DNA from: Oceanobacter kriegii DSM 6294 | Lineage (GTDB): Bacteria > Pseudomonadota > Gammaproteobacteria > Pseudomonadales > Oceanobacteraceae | Assembly (NCBI RefSeq): GCF_000422845.1 | Contig: NZ_AUGV01000004.1 | Coordinates: 248,001-312,000, forward strand | Direction of reading: 5' to 3' | DNA: 64,000 nt | Shown: positions 25,605 to 34,055 of the stretch, piece by piece | Position numbering within the stretch: position 1 is the first letter of the stretch | How the letters are laid out: each line of letters opens with the position of its first letter | Notes under the pieces: generated by a model | Database searches by the model: none | Told to the model about the DNA's origin: nothing | What the model saw: only the letters and a program-made list of their open reading frames with translations | Program-made: the position numbers and the translations under genes

Positions 25605-27530
25605 TCAAACAGGCTTGACTAACAAGCCAGCCTTGTCTTTTTTTATAGCAGCCAAAAGAGCCACTACCAGGATTACCGGAATAATTGAATATATGTGCCC
25701 GGGCGCCAGCAATGACAGCCCACAACACAGGATAACCAAGCGGATAGGATTATTGATTCGGAACGAGAAATACCCTTCCGCTGCGATGGCTATAAATACT
25801 GTGGCGAACAGGGCCTGAATAATGGCAAAAACACATTCAATTAATGAGCCTTCAAGCAATACTCCCGGGTTATAGATAAACGAGAACGGGAATACAAAAG
25901 CAATTACTGACAAACGTACCGCCGTTACTGCAATGGTAATCGGATTACCATGACACAAACCGGCTGCGGCATAAGCTGCCACTGCCACCGGCGGGGTCAT
26001 CGCTGACAATACGGCGTAATACAGAATAAACAGGTGCGCTGACATAATGGGCAAATCCATATGATTGACCAGCGTCGGCCCCACCAGTACCGCGGCCAGG
26101 ATATAGGCACTTGGGGTTGGCATTCCCATACCAAGAATAATGGTCACAATGGCGCTCAATACCAGCGTCATCAATTGGCTATCACCGGCCAACATCAGGA
26201 TCAGCGACGAAAACTTGGTACCCAATCCGGTCATGGTGATTCCACCAATAACCAGGCCCGCAGAAGCACACGCGGCTGTCACACCGACCATACGAATTGT
26301 TGCGGTCGGAAAACTCTGCATCAGGGTTTTTACTGGTACCCGACACTTTCCCGGAACCTGCGACACCACCATGATGGCTGCAATACCAAACACCGCGACA
26401 AAGGTTGGCGAATAGCCCGCCACCAGCGGAATCACCATCGCCATAAAGGGCACCAGAAACATCCAGGAGCCTTCAAACACCTCTTTCCAGCCCGGTATTT
26501 CGTCGCCATCCGGGTTCGCCACACCGTGGGCTAGGCAATACAGATGCACCTGCACATACACGCCGATGTAATAAAGAATTGCCGGAATCAGCGAGGCAAT
26601 GATGATCTCGTTGTAGGCCAGCCCGGTGTACTCAGCCATGATAAAGGCCACAGAGCCCATGATCGGCGGCAACAAACTACCACCGGTGGACGCCGACACT
26701 TCAATTCCGGAAGCCAGATCTTTCGAAAACCCCAGACGGCGCATCAAGGGAATCGTCACCGAACCAGTGGTCACCACATCGGCCGTTGGGCTACCGGAAA
26801 CCGTGCCAAACAAGCCGGAAGAAATAATTGCTACCTTGGCAGGCCCACCCACCGAACGCCCGGTCAGACGGGACGCCAGACGGAAAAAGAAGTCGCCACC
26901 TTTGACGGCTTCCAGAAAGGTACCAAACATCACGAACAGGAAAGCATATGTGGCTGCTACACGTACCGGCACACCAAACAGGCCATCACTGGTGTAAATA
27001 TTGATATCGATAAAATCGGCCAGTGAAATATAACCGTGGCCAAATTCACCATCGATCAAATGCCCAAACAGGTTATATACAATAAATGCCCCGGCAATCA
27101 GCGTCAGCCCTAGCCCTACAGTGCGACGGGTAGCCTCAAGTGTGACCAGCGACACTACAACACCAACGCCAAATTCCATATCAGTCAACGGGGTTAACAA
27201 ACTGATTCGATCGGCCAGTGAATCCATATTCACCAAAAAGAAAACCGAACTGCCGAACGACAATAATGAAAGGGTATAGTCCATTATTGTAGGTTTATCA
27301 GAGGCATTGACATGACCGGAGGAAAACACCAGAAATACCAACACCAGCATTTGGGTTAAATATACGATCGTCAGCATCAATACGTCAGATGTTGAAAATA
27401 TCGTCGACCACAACACCCATAAGGCAATCATAAAGCCATATATGGCGATAAATTTTCCAAGGTAGCCCTCTGGCTTTCTACGGTCTCCCGTAGAAAGCAG
27501 AGCAACACCCAGCGATGTTGAAATACTCAA
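25605..27530 (-). CDS. TRAP transporter fused 4TM/12TM permease (DctQM)
   Basis: The 641-residue, highly hydrophobic protein has about 16-18 membrane segments. An N-terminal DctQ-like part is followed by a DctM-like part from about residue 120. TRAP fused-permease hallmarks are SGLFGTVSGSPTADVVTTGS, EVSASTGGSLLPPIMGSVAF and ILGMGMPTPSAYILAAVLVG. It uses a sodium gradient for uptake together with the TAXI binding protein encoded 26 bp upstream. The gap of 41 bp to the NadC-like gene suggests one operon. Confidence 0.95.
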   Translation of the reverse strand: MSISTSLGVALLSTGDRRKPEGYLGKFIAIYGFMIALWVLWSTIFSTSDVLMLTIVYLTQMLVLVFLVFSSGHVNASDKPTIMDYTLSLLSFGSSVFFLVNMDSLADRISLLTPLTDMEFGVGVVVSLVTLEATRRTVGLGLTLIAGAFIVYNLFGHLIDGEFGHGYISLADFIDINIYTSDGLFGVPVRVAATYAFLFVMFGTFLEAVKGGDFFFRLASRLTGRSVGGPAKVAIISSGLFGTVSGSPTADVVTTGSVTIPLMRRLGFSKDLASGIEVSASTGGSLLPPIMGSVAFIMAEYTGLAYNEIIIASLIPAILYYIGVYVQVHLYCLAHGVANPDGDEIPGWKEVFEGSWMFLVPFMAMVIPLVAGYSPTFVAVFGIAAIMVVSQVPGKCRVPVKTLMQSFPTATIRMVGVTAACASAGLVIGGITMTGLGTKFSSLILMLAGDSQLMTLVLSAIVTIILGMGMPTPSAYILAAVLVGPTLVNHMDLPIMSAHLFILYYAVLSAMTPPVAVAAYAAAGLCHGNPITIAVTAVRLSVIAFVFPFSFIYNPGVLLEGSLIECVFAIIQALFATVFIAIAAEGYFSFRINNPIRLVILCCGLSLLAPGHIYSIIPVILVVALLAAIKKDKAGLLVKPV

Positions 27531-27556
27531 AGCATCACTCCGTTTACAGGGTTGAA

Positions 27557-28555
27557 TTATTCGGCGGCTACCAGCAGGTCATGCTTTTTATAGGCCAACA
27601 CCGCACCCGGCAGATACGCCAGTTTGTTCTGGGAATTGAGAATTTGCGGAGTCAGTTTGCCCATCGCCGAATGCACGCCCTGAATCAGGTCGATGTGCTC
27701 GATCATGGCATTGGTCAGCTGCTCTACCACCTTCGGATCCATCTTGCTGGAAGCCACGACCATGGCGGTCGCGGCGTTACTGGTGATGTCCTTGCTCAAC
27801 CATGGGTAGGCACCTGAAGGAATAGTGAATGGCGTATCGCCGTATTTGGCAGCCATTGCAGCAACCACAGCTGGCGGTACTTCCAGCAGCTGCATGTCCA
27901 TGTTTTCAGACATCGAACGAATAGCAGAACTGCCAACAAAGGTCTGGTTCACCCACATATCCGCCCGACGGTTCTGAATCAGCTCGGACGCGACAGAAGA
28001 ACCCTGGTTCACCACACTGCCACCCCAGTCTTCGATATCATCAACGCTGACACCCAATGACTTCAGTTCATCCTCAGCCACGATCGACGGCAGGATGCCC
28101 TTGCGGTTCATAACGATGCGCACCGGTGGCTTTTTACTGGCCAGGTCTTCCAGCGAGCTGATGCCATATTTGTCGGCAAAGTCCCTGGTCATAACCCATT
28201 GGGTTGGCGCCCAGTTGTACAACACGCCCACCACACCGAACTCCTGCTCGGCACTGCGGAACGGCGGTTTGCCATCCCACGCCAGACTGGCTTCACCGAG
28301 ATGCACAATGCCAAGGTCACAGGCGCCTTTCTTGATCTGCATGATGTTGGCAAAGCCGCCGGAAGAAGTTTGATAGGTCACACTGGATTCCGGGTTATCC
28401 GCCTTCACGGCACGATCCAGTCCAACACCCAGCAGGCTCCAGAGGCCATTAGGGCTACCGCCACACAGGTTAAGATTCATGGCTTCACCGGCATTGGCCG
28501 CAGCGGTTTGCATTCCCAGAAAAGCGATCGTGGTCCACAAGACTTTCTTCAGCAT
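27557..28555 (-). CDS. TAXI-family TRAP solute-binding protein
   Basis: The 332-residue protein carries a signal peptide ending near MQTAAANAGEA. It has the TAXI binding-protein arrangement: LNLCGGSPNGLWSLLGVGLD, VTYQTSSGGFANIMQIKKGA, CDLGIVHLGEAS and later LEVPPAVVAAMAAKYGDTPF. Periplasmic TAXI proteins pair with fused TRAP permeases; known cargoes include glutamate and other organic acids. It is the first gene of the four-gene operon. The ligand is unknown; the context points to a pyridine or other aromatic carboxylate (inference). Confidence 0.93.
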   Translation of the reverse strand: MLKKVLWTTIAFLGMQTAAANAGEAMNLNLCGGSPNGLWSLLGVGLDRAVKADNPESSVTYQTSSGGFANIMQIKKGACDLGIVHLGEASLAWDGKPPFRSAEQEFGVVGVLYNWAPTQWVMTRDFADKYGISSLEDLASKKPPVRIVMNRKGILPSIVAEDELKSLGVSVDDIEDWGGSVVNQGSSVASELIQNRRADMWVNQTFVGSSAIRSMSENMDMQLLEVPPAVVAAMAAKYGDTPFTIPSGAYPWLSKDITSNAATAMVVASSKMDPKVVEQLTNAMIEHIDLIQGVHSAMGKLTPQILNSQNKLAYLPGAVLAYKKHDLLVAAE

Positions 28556-29034
28556 CTGATCTTCCTCGGCATTTATCTATGATTTAAAGCCTCACCGGGA
28601 AAAGACGTACACACCTTATTTTGCTTGCCTTACGTGTGCTATCTGTCGGTTTGGCTTCGATTCAATGAATTCAACAAGGGTCGGTCGAATCGGGCCATGC
28701 ATTCGTTCAAACGCTTGTTGAGAAAACATGTAATCGGTAGTTGCAGAGCTGGTGCCAAGCGGGCCAATGGCGGATTTTTTCGATTAAATACGGCAACAGA
28801 AATAAAATTAGTCATTTAAATTCAACAACTTAAAATCATCTCCGGAAAATTTCTGCTTGAAAGCAAAAAAACGTGAAAAAAATAAGTTCTGTTCGGATAT
28901 TGATCTGATGATGCTGACAGGCAGCTTTTTGATGCTCAATGAAGAAGCACACAAAATGGTAAGGTGCACTGTAAAAGATCATAAAAAGGAGAGATTTTTT
29001 CAGTGTACTCATGACAAAAACAGCAGGTTCAAGA
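28556..29034. other. AT-rich intergenic region upstream of the TAXI-TRAP operon
   Basis: About 480 bp, clearly more AT-rich than its surroundings. It must hold the promoter of the minus-strand TAXI-TRAP operon. One 64-codon plus-strand reading frame (28857-29051) has no signal, motif or good ribosome site and runs into a terminator, so I do not call it. Confidence 0.5.
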
Positions 29035-29061
29035 AAAACCGCAGCACATAACTGCGGTTTT
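29035..29061 (-). terminator. Terminator after the nuclease/phosphatase lipoprotein gene
   Basis: AAAACCGCAG (29035-29044) and CTGCGGTTTT (29052-29061) form a perfect 10-bp stem. On the minus strand it ends in a T-run. It may work in both directions. Confidence 0.88.
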
Positions 29062-29081
29062 CAGGCTGACATCGGTGGTTG

Positions 29082-32000
29082 TCAGTCAGCTGTCAGAGGA
29101 ATCGGGCCAAAGTACCCCAGTTCCGCCTCGTTACCAGCCGAAGGATCAACCGATTCACCGGCCGGGTGCTGCACTACGTTGGTGATGTAAGCAAAACCGT
29201 TGATCTGGTTGAACATGTACGGACCGGTGTTTTCTGCGCCGCTCGGCGCGGACAGAATACGGGTCAGCGCTTTGCTTTGCAGGTTATAGGCCCAGACAAA
29301 GTTGTTGTCGTGGTAACCGGTATCTTCGGTGATGATCAGGGTGTCATAGCCAACGTAGGCAACGTTGTCAGGACCCGCCAGGCCGTCAACAGAACAGCTG
29401 GAGCCTTCTACAATACCAGCGACTTCGCCACGAGCAGCACCGATCACATACTCGGAACCCATTTCCTCGTTGCTGCCCAGCGACATTTCATAAATGCCGC
29501 CACACATGTTGGACTGCAGCTGCATGTGGTTTGGACCACCGGTTTCGTTCGAGCCATTCAGCATGCCGCGAACCACGTTGGTGGTTGCCAGGTAGATCTT
29601 GTGGTTATGCGGGTTGTAGGTGAAACCTTCTTCCTTGGCCATTTCCACTGTCGCGCCCATGTAAGCGGCATAGCGACGGGTTTCCAGACGGGAAGCCGCC
29701 TGTTCCATGCCACTGTTCAGCTTCAGGCACTCCTGCTCGCCGAGGAAGTTGATGCTGGTGTAGCCCAGCGCACACTGCCCGTCGGCTGGATCAATGGCAT
29801 CAAACATATCGGCGAAGGCCAGTGGCGCATCACCGTTCACATAGGCTGAGATTTCTTCGTTGGTGGCGTGACCCAGATTGATCCACTCGATATCCGCAGC
29901 GCCCATACCGGCATTGTCGTCAGAACCGGCATCGGTCTGATTCCATTTCATGGCATAGAGAGTACCGGCAGACATGTCTTCCGCTTCATCGGCAACAAAC
30001 ATGTACAGACCACCGCCGGTGGATTGGTCGTCGGTCAGGTACATGGTCTTGCGGTCTGGCATTACGTAAGGCACTTCGATGGATACACGGGCCACCGCAT
30101 AGTGCTTGGTGATCTCAGTCGTCACATCGGTACCGTCAACGTTGACCGCGACTTCAACCGGGTAGCCGTACCAGTACGGGTTTACCTGTACCAGGCTCAG
30201 GTCGGCATGGTAATCGGCAATGGGATCGTAGTAGCTGTCGATGGAACCGGTCGCGGCGTTACGGGCACGGGCGTTTGGCTCATACTCTTCTGCGGCCATG
30301 TGCGTGTTCCATGGAGTCACCATGGCGGCACAGTGGTTGTAGCCACCGTGAACATGGGAGAAGTCCAGCGCCTCGGTAGAAATTGGCGTCAGTACACCGG
30401 TGGTGGTGTCCTGAGTCAGTTCCATCAGGTGCATACCACCCGGGATGTTCTCGAACTGGCTGACCGCAAAGATACGATCGTCGATTGGCAGAATGGAGCT
30501 GAACTCGTTGTAGTTGGACACAAACAGGTCTGAACCGGCGCTGTCTTTCACCTGGGCGTAGACATTACCGTCGATCAGGTCACCGGACTTCACCAGCGTT
30601 TTATAGCCGGAATCGGCCAGTGCAATACCGTCCACCGTCAGGCCAGAAGAACCAACCACCTGAAAGCTTTCCGCGGAATCTGCCGCTGGCACTGCCACTT
30701 CTTCAAACGCAAGTGCGCCTTCGGTACGCAGGTTCACGTTGTTCAGGGTTGCGGCTGGCGCACTGTCGGCCAACACGGTTCCACCTGTGGTGTCTTCAAC
30801 AACCGGCACACCGTTACCCAGCCTGGTAATGGTCAGGTTGGTGATTTCCCAGGTCGCGGCATCGCCGCCTGCGGCACTGGTGTACTGGAAAGCAATGTGA
30901 ATAGCCTGGCCCGCGTAAGCAGACAGACTGATATCGCCGGATTCCACAAATGCCCAGCTACCAGTAGACCAGGTCACCTGATCGGAAAGATCAGTCCAGT
31001 TAGCGGTAGCAACATCACCCGCGTAATCGGTAGAGATCAGCAGCTTGATCTGACTCAGCGGGTCGTTGCCGTAGTTGTAGGCTGACTCAAAGTTCAGAAC
31101 ATAGTCGGCACCCGCATCCAGTGATTCGGTCACAATCAGCCAGTCATCACAGGCCGCCGTGCCATGAAAACAGCTTACCTTGGCACCGTAACCAGCGTCG
31201 GACGTCCAGTCCTGACCATCATCGTTTAGGCTCACGACATCGTGGCTATCCAGACCGGACTTGAAGTCGTCAGAGAAAACCACTTCGTCCGCGGTAGCTA
31301 CCACCTGCTTCACCAGTTCAAAATTGGTGATTTCCCAGGTCGCCGCGTCAGAACCAGAAGCGCTGCTGTACTGGAAAGCGATATGAACCGATTCGCCCGC
31401 ATAGGCTGACAGATCAATGTCGCCGGAATCGACAAACGCCCAGCTGCCGGAAGACCAGGTCACCTGATCGGACAGGTCAGCCCAGCTTGCTGCAGCAACG
31501 TCACCGGTGAAGTTGGTAGAGATCAGCAGCTTGATCTGGCCCAGCGGGTCAGAACCGTAGTTGTAGGCGGACTCAAAGCTCAGTGCATATTCAGCGTCGG
31601 CATCGAGAGTAGCTGGCACGATCAGCCAGTCGTCGCAGTTTTCCGTGCCGTTAAAGCAGCTCACAACCGCGCCGTAGCTGGAAGACGATTCCCACCCCTC
31701 GGCAGCGTCGCCGTTGTCCACCAAAGTGACGTTATCGAAGCCGGACTTGAAGTCATCGCTGAACACGATTTCTTCAGCCGCTGGCTGTTCAGTACTTTCA
31801 TCCACCACGGTGCCGTCTGTGATGGTCAGGTCCATCCACACCATGCGGTGGTCAGAGCTTTCCATGTCATCGGCATTGGCTGCGGTAATCAGGTAGCTGA
31901 GGTCGTCCGATTCCCGTGGCCAGAATACGCCGCCCTGAGAAATTTCCAGACCAAATGCAGATGGCAGTACGTAGTCAGCACGCATCGCCCAACCGGCAGT

Positions 32001-33992
32001 GTGAGTAGAGGCGTAAATGCTGTCAGAAGCATTTTCGAAGCCAGCCGCAGACGTTGGTACCTGGAAGGTATTGCTGTCTTCGTGCAGGTTCGGATTCACC
32101 AGCTCGCTCAGTGTCAGCTGTTCAATCGCGCGTACGCCATCCAGCGTGTAGGCATCCCCTTCTTTGGCTGACGCATTAAGGTCACCCACAATCACGAAAC
32201 GACTATCGGCCGTCAGGCTGACGCCCGTGTTGCCCTGATCGTCGTACAGGTAAGTGCTTTCCGGGTTGATGTAATCCGCAAACAGACGAATTTCATCGTG
32301 GTTACGCATGCCGTTACGGTCTTCGTCGCCATCGAAGCTTGGCGGTGTTGGGTGGGTCGCCAGTACGTGAACCACCGTGCCATCAACGTTGACTGGAACG
32401 TCCATATGGGTTTTCGAAGACAGGCGGAATACCGACATTTCGTCATCGCTGTACCAGTTACCATCGCTGGTGGTCGGCACCAGGTAATCCGGCATATCGG
32501 CCCATTTGAATTCCTGGAAGGTACGAATATTGGCTTCGTCGATCGGGTACTTCGAGAAGATCGCCATGCAGTACTGACCGTTGTAGTTACCAAACCCATA
32601 GCGGTCTTCCGGGTCATCGGAATCGCCGTCCTTGTTGTAATCAACATCAACGGATTCTTCGATTGGCGCGCCCGTATTGCAGTAATTGGTGTTGCCATTA
32701 TCGCCGTAGTAAACGTATGGATAGCTGATGGCAGCAATGTCATCGGCTTGGGCAACTTGCAGGTAAGCACTGTTGAAGGTGTTTACCGTGGCACCGTCGT
32801 CGTTGCCGTCAATTTCGTTCAACAGCAGGATATCCGGGTTAGCACGCTGAATAATTTCAGCCACTTTCCGGGCCTGAACGTATTCGCCATCGGCAAAGGT
32901 TGCTTCCTGCTCACCCACAGCACTCTGCTTGTCGAAGCCAGCATTGAAGGTTGCAACACGCAGATCGCCCGAGGCTTTTTCAGCAACGGTGAACGTGGTT
33001 TGTGGAATCACATCCAGATAGCTAGAAACAGACTCTGCATTACCTGCGGAATCGGTTACGGTCAGAACCACTTCATAGCTGCCAGATGCGCTGAATGTGT
33101 GGTCTGGTGTCTCTTCTGACGAGGTTTCACCATCGCCAAAATTCCAGCTGAAGGTATAAGGTTCACCAGCGCCGTTGGATGCAGCACCGTTAAAGGTAAT
33201 TGCCCGATCCACATAGAAAGGACCGTCACCCAGGTTAACTTCCGCAGACAGCGGGAAGTCGCCGGTGCCGTAACCGTCAATCACGACATCATCAATTTCC
33301 CATTTGGTCGCATCTGCCACCGGGTAAGCATAGTGAAACGCAAGAACGATTGGCTGACCAACCATGTCGGTAAGGTCGACATCGCCAGAATCCACAAAGT
33401 TGAATGCGCCGTCAGACCAGGTCGCACGATCAGAAACATCGGTCCAGGTAGCCGCAGCAACATCACCGGCATAATCGCTGGAAACCTTCAGCGCAATCTG
33501 GTCGGTGCCTGTGCCGTAGTTCCAGGCTGAGTTGAAGCTAACCAACAGGCTTTCGAAGTTGGTAACGTCCAGCGCTGGTGAAATCATCCAGGTATCACAA
33601 GCGTCCGAGCTGCCATAACAGTTGGCAACGGCAAACTGGTCACCGGCGTAGGATTCCACATGCCACTCGTTGCTGCCGTCGTTTACATTAACGACGGCCC
33701 ACTTGCTCATGGAGCCAGATTCAAAGTCATCCTCGAACAGCTTGATGTAACGCGCCGCTTCAGGGCTGTTGTCTGTGTCTGAGCCTGTATCTGAGCCGTT
33801 GTCAGTATTTGAGTCGGTGTTGCCATTGTTATTGCTATTGTTATCCGCACTACCAGAGCTGCTTTCTTTATCGTCATCAAAGACACCACAGCCTGCCATC
33901 GTCAAGGATGCAACGACCATCACAGCAGACAACAGCTGCTTGGTCATTGGCACCAGAGACTCCGGCAACCCATGTACGGTTGCTTTGGACAT
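29082..33992 (-). CDS. Multidomain lipoprotein: EEP-type nuclease/phosphatase plus PhoX-like (DUF839) phosphatase
   Basis: The start was set at ATG 33990-33992, behind GAGGGAG at good spacing. This gives 1636 residues and a lipobox (LTMAGC, Cys35). Domains in order (approximate): choice-of-anchor-J-like domain (85-245); PKD domain (250-335, FSWNFGDGETSSEETPDHTF); EEP hydrolase (345-745) with VATFNAGFD, ILLLNEIDG, VHVLATHPTPPS, RFVIVGDLNASAKEGDA and SSDHRMVWMDL; two tandem anchor-J repeats (760-1085), each starting EVVFSDDFKSG or a variant; and a PhoX-like C-terminus (1110-1636) with SHVHGGYNHCAAMVTPWNTH and EEYEPNARARN. EEP enzymes cut DNA or phosphoesters and PhoX is a calcium-dependent secreted alkaline phosphatase. 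A cell-surface enzyme that takes phosphate from extracellular DNA is plausible but inferred. Confidence 0.85.
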   Translation of the reverse strand: MSKATVHGLPESLVPMTKQLLSAVMVVASLTMAGCGVFDDDKESSSGSADNNSNNNGNTDSNTDNGSDTGSDTDNSPEAARYIKLFEDDFESGSMSKWAVVNVNDGSNEWHVESYAGDQFAVANCYGSSDACDTWMISPALDVTNFESLLVSFNSAWNYGTGTDQIALKVSSDYAGDVAAATWTDVSDRATWSDGAFNFVDSGDVDLTDMVGQPIVLAFHYAYPVADATKWEIDDVVIDGYGTGDFPLSAEVNLGDGPFYVDRAITFNGAASNGAGEPYTFSWNFGDGETSSEETPDHTFSASGSYEVVLTVTDSAGNAESVSSYLDVIPQTTFTVAEKASGDLRVATFNAGFDKQSAVGEQEATFADGEYVQARKVAEIIQRANPDILLLNEIDGNDDGATVNTFNSAYLQVAQADDIAAISYPYVYYGDNGNTNYCNTGAPIEESVDVDYNKDGDSDDPEDRYGFGNYNGQYCMAIFSKYPIDEANIRTFQEFKWADMPDYLVPTTSDGNWYSDDEMSVFRLSSKTHMDVPVNVDGTVVHVLATHPTPPSFDGDEDRNGMRNHDEIRLFADYINPESTYLYDDQGNTGVSLTADSRFVIVGDLNASAKEGDAYTLDGVRAIEQLTLSELVNPNLHEDSNTFQVPTSAAGFENASDSIYASTHTAGWAMRADYVLPSAFGLEISQGGVFWPRESDDLSYLITAANADDMESSDHRMVWMDLTITDGTVVDESTEQPAAEEIVFSDDFKSGFDNVTLVDNGDAAEGWESSSSYGAVVSCFNGTENCDDWLIVPATLDADAEYALSFESAYNYGSDPLGQIKLLISTNFTGDVAAASWADLSDQVTWSSGSWAFVDSGDIDLSAYAGESVHIAFQYSSASGSDAATWEITNFELVKQVVATADEVVFSDDFKSGLDSHDVVSLNDDGQDWTSDAGYGAKVSCFHGTAACDDWLIVTESLDAGADYVLNFESAYNYGNDPLSQIKLLISTDYAGDVATANWTDLSDQVTWSTGSWAFVESGDISLSAYAGQAIHIAFQYTSAAGGDAATWEITNLTITRLGNGVPVVEDTTGGTVLADSAPAATLNNVNLRTEGALAFEEVAVPAADSAESFQVVGSSGLTVDGIALADSGYKTLVKSGDLIDGNVYAQVKDSAGSDLFVSNYNEFSSILPIDDRIFAVSQFENIPGGMHLMELTQDTTTGVLTPISTEALDFSHVHGGYNHCAAMVTPWNTHMAAEEYEPNARARNAATGSIDSYYDPIADYHADLSLVQVNPYWYGYPVEVAVNVDGTDVTTEITKHYAVARVSIEVPYVMPDRKTMYLTDDQSTGGGLYMFVADEAEDMSAGTLYAMKWNQTDAGSDDNAGMGAADIEWINLGHATNEEISAYVNGDAPLAFADMFDAIDPADGQCALGYTSINFLGEQECLKLNSGMEQAASRLETRRYAAYMGATVEMAKEEGFTYNPHNHKIYLATTNVVRGMLNGSNETGGPNHMQLQSNMCGGIYEMSLGSNEEMGSEYVIGAARGEVAGIVEGSSCSVDGLAGPDNVAYVGYDTLIITEDTGYHDNNFVWAYNLQSKALTRILSAPSGAENTGPYMFNQINGFAYITNVVQHPAGESVDPSAGNEAELGYFGPIPLTAD

Positions 33993-34055
33993 GTGAACTC
34001 CCTCTTTCCTTTTGGTTTTTTGGAATCGTTGCTCAAGGTGCACAGCCAGCGGCAT

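Noticed and set aside
28857-29051. 64-codon plus-strand ORF in the AT-rich intergenic region
   Set aside because: No motif, weak ribosome site, and it runs into the terminator of the neighbouring gene.
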